In this document: piece by piece, positions 63,396-64,000 of the stretch | Position numbering within the stretch: the stretch's first letter is position 1 | Layout: every line of letters begins with the position of its first letter | Source of the DNA: Ptiloglossa arizonensis | Lineage: Eukaryota; Arthropoda; Insecta; Hymenoptera; Colletidae | Length of the DNA: 64,000 nt | Direction of reading: 5' to 3' | Assembly (NCBI RefSeq): GCF_051014685.1 | Contig: NC_135051.1 | Coordinates: forward strand, 17,937,557-18,001,556 | The notes under the pieces: generated by a model | What the model was told of the DNA's origin: nothing | The model's database searches: none | Seen by the model: only the letters and a program-made list of their open reading frames with translations | Position numbers and translations under genes: made by a program

Positions 63396-64000
63396 TTTTC
63401 TCTCTTTCTTTATTTGGGTCCGGTGGAAGTCTGGGAAAGACTGGAGCAGACGACGCAACCCTCCTTGGGCGAACTTTGACACACGCTGGATATAAATTAC
63501 CCGGCTAACGAGTCGCCTGAAATATTAATTACGGTGCGCCGTTTAAAATAACACGGACGCTGGCGCGAGGCACGAGACGAACGAACGAGGAATGCTACTC
63601 GATACGGATGCGTGCAACGCGAACGCGAGTTGCAACGTGTACCCGGCGAGAATCGTGCTCGGAATGCAACTCGCGAAACTGCTCTGTGACCGGCATAATT
63701 CTCCCGCGTATTTTTTTTCCACGGGTCGGCTGGGCGTCTCCCCCGTTAATCGAGCTAATTTTCCAACGAATCCAACGTTTCGTCTTTCGTTGAAAAATTT
63801 CCGATCTTTCGAATCGTTTATCGATACTCGTGTGCACGTATGCTCGATACGCGTGAGTCACGTGGTGTGACTCAGAGCGCCCGCGCGTGTTTTCCAACGG
63901 AAACAAATACGACCCGGTGAACACATGACTCCCGGTTCGGTTTAACCGATGGAATGCCAATTGTAACCGAGTGCCAAAATTAACCAGATTGGGATTCTTC
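63396..64000. other. CpG-rich sequence at the window end
   Basis: Frames of about 60-120 codons lie on both strands at 63590-63960. Non-repetitive and G+C-rich, so it may be a regulatory block or part of a gene continuing beyond the window. Confidence 0.35.

Overview
This is AT-rich, intron-containing animal DNA. Long purine and pyrimidine tracts, many CpG-rich islets in AT-rich surroundings, one protein exon ending at a clear splice donor, and remnants of mariner, piggyBac and Tc1-like transposons all point to an insect nuclear genome. The CpG-rich/AT-rich mix suggests Hymenoptera, probably a bee, but that is inference. There are no operons, CRISPR arrays, rRNA genes or confident tRNA genes.

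Only one stretch is confidently protein coding: a first coding exon on the minus strand at 49558-50141. It encodes the basic, serine-rich N-terminus of a protein I cannot name, and seven R-R-x-S motifs are spaced along it. It ends at a splice donor, so the rest of the protein lies at lower coordinates, within or beyond this window. A CpG-rich block upstream (50142-51640) holds a TATA box and initiator with correct spacing (51599-51636), so it is probably the promoter and 5' leader. Much of the sequence to the left could be intron of this gene.

Mobile DNA, all non-autonomous or broken: a piggyBac remnant (57962-58534) keeping the transposase C-terminus; two mariner MITEs of about 135 bp with TA target sites (31139-31274, 62013-62146); three copies of an unnamed inverted-repeat MITE family (4391-4600, 8562-8779, 38772-38976); and a probable Tc1-like end (10380-10560).

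Most of the other structure is tandem repeats. More than thirty arrays, with units from 15 to about 306 bp, fill by rough addition about a fifth of the window. Several have units divisible by three and therefore carry long open frames (19360-19700, 26185-27281, 60165-61100) that look like genes but probably are not. Three arrays far apart (130-965, 16270-16615, 19060-19265) share one CTATAGAACTCTAGAA-like core.

The remainder is AT-rich unique sequence with CpG-rich islets (near 9.2-9.7, 18.2-18.9, 22.4-23.0, 29.1-29.7, 36.7-37.3, 41.5-42.1, 45.1-46.3 and 59.5-60.0 kb). These could be promoters, conserved non-coding elements or exons of unrecognised genes. I found no convincing novel biological system. 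The best leads are the multi-site R-R-x-S protein, the unclassified MITE family, and the two frame-preserving repeat arrays.
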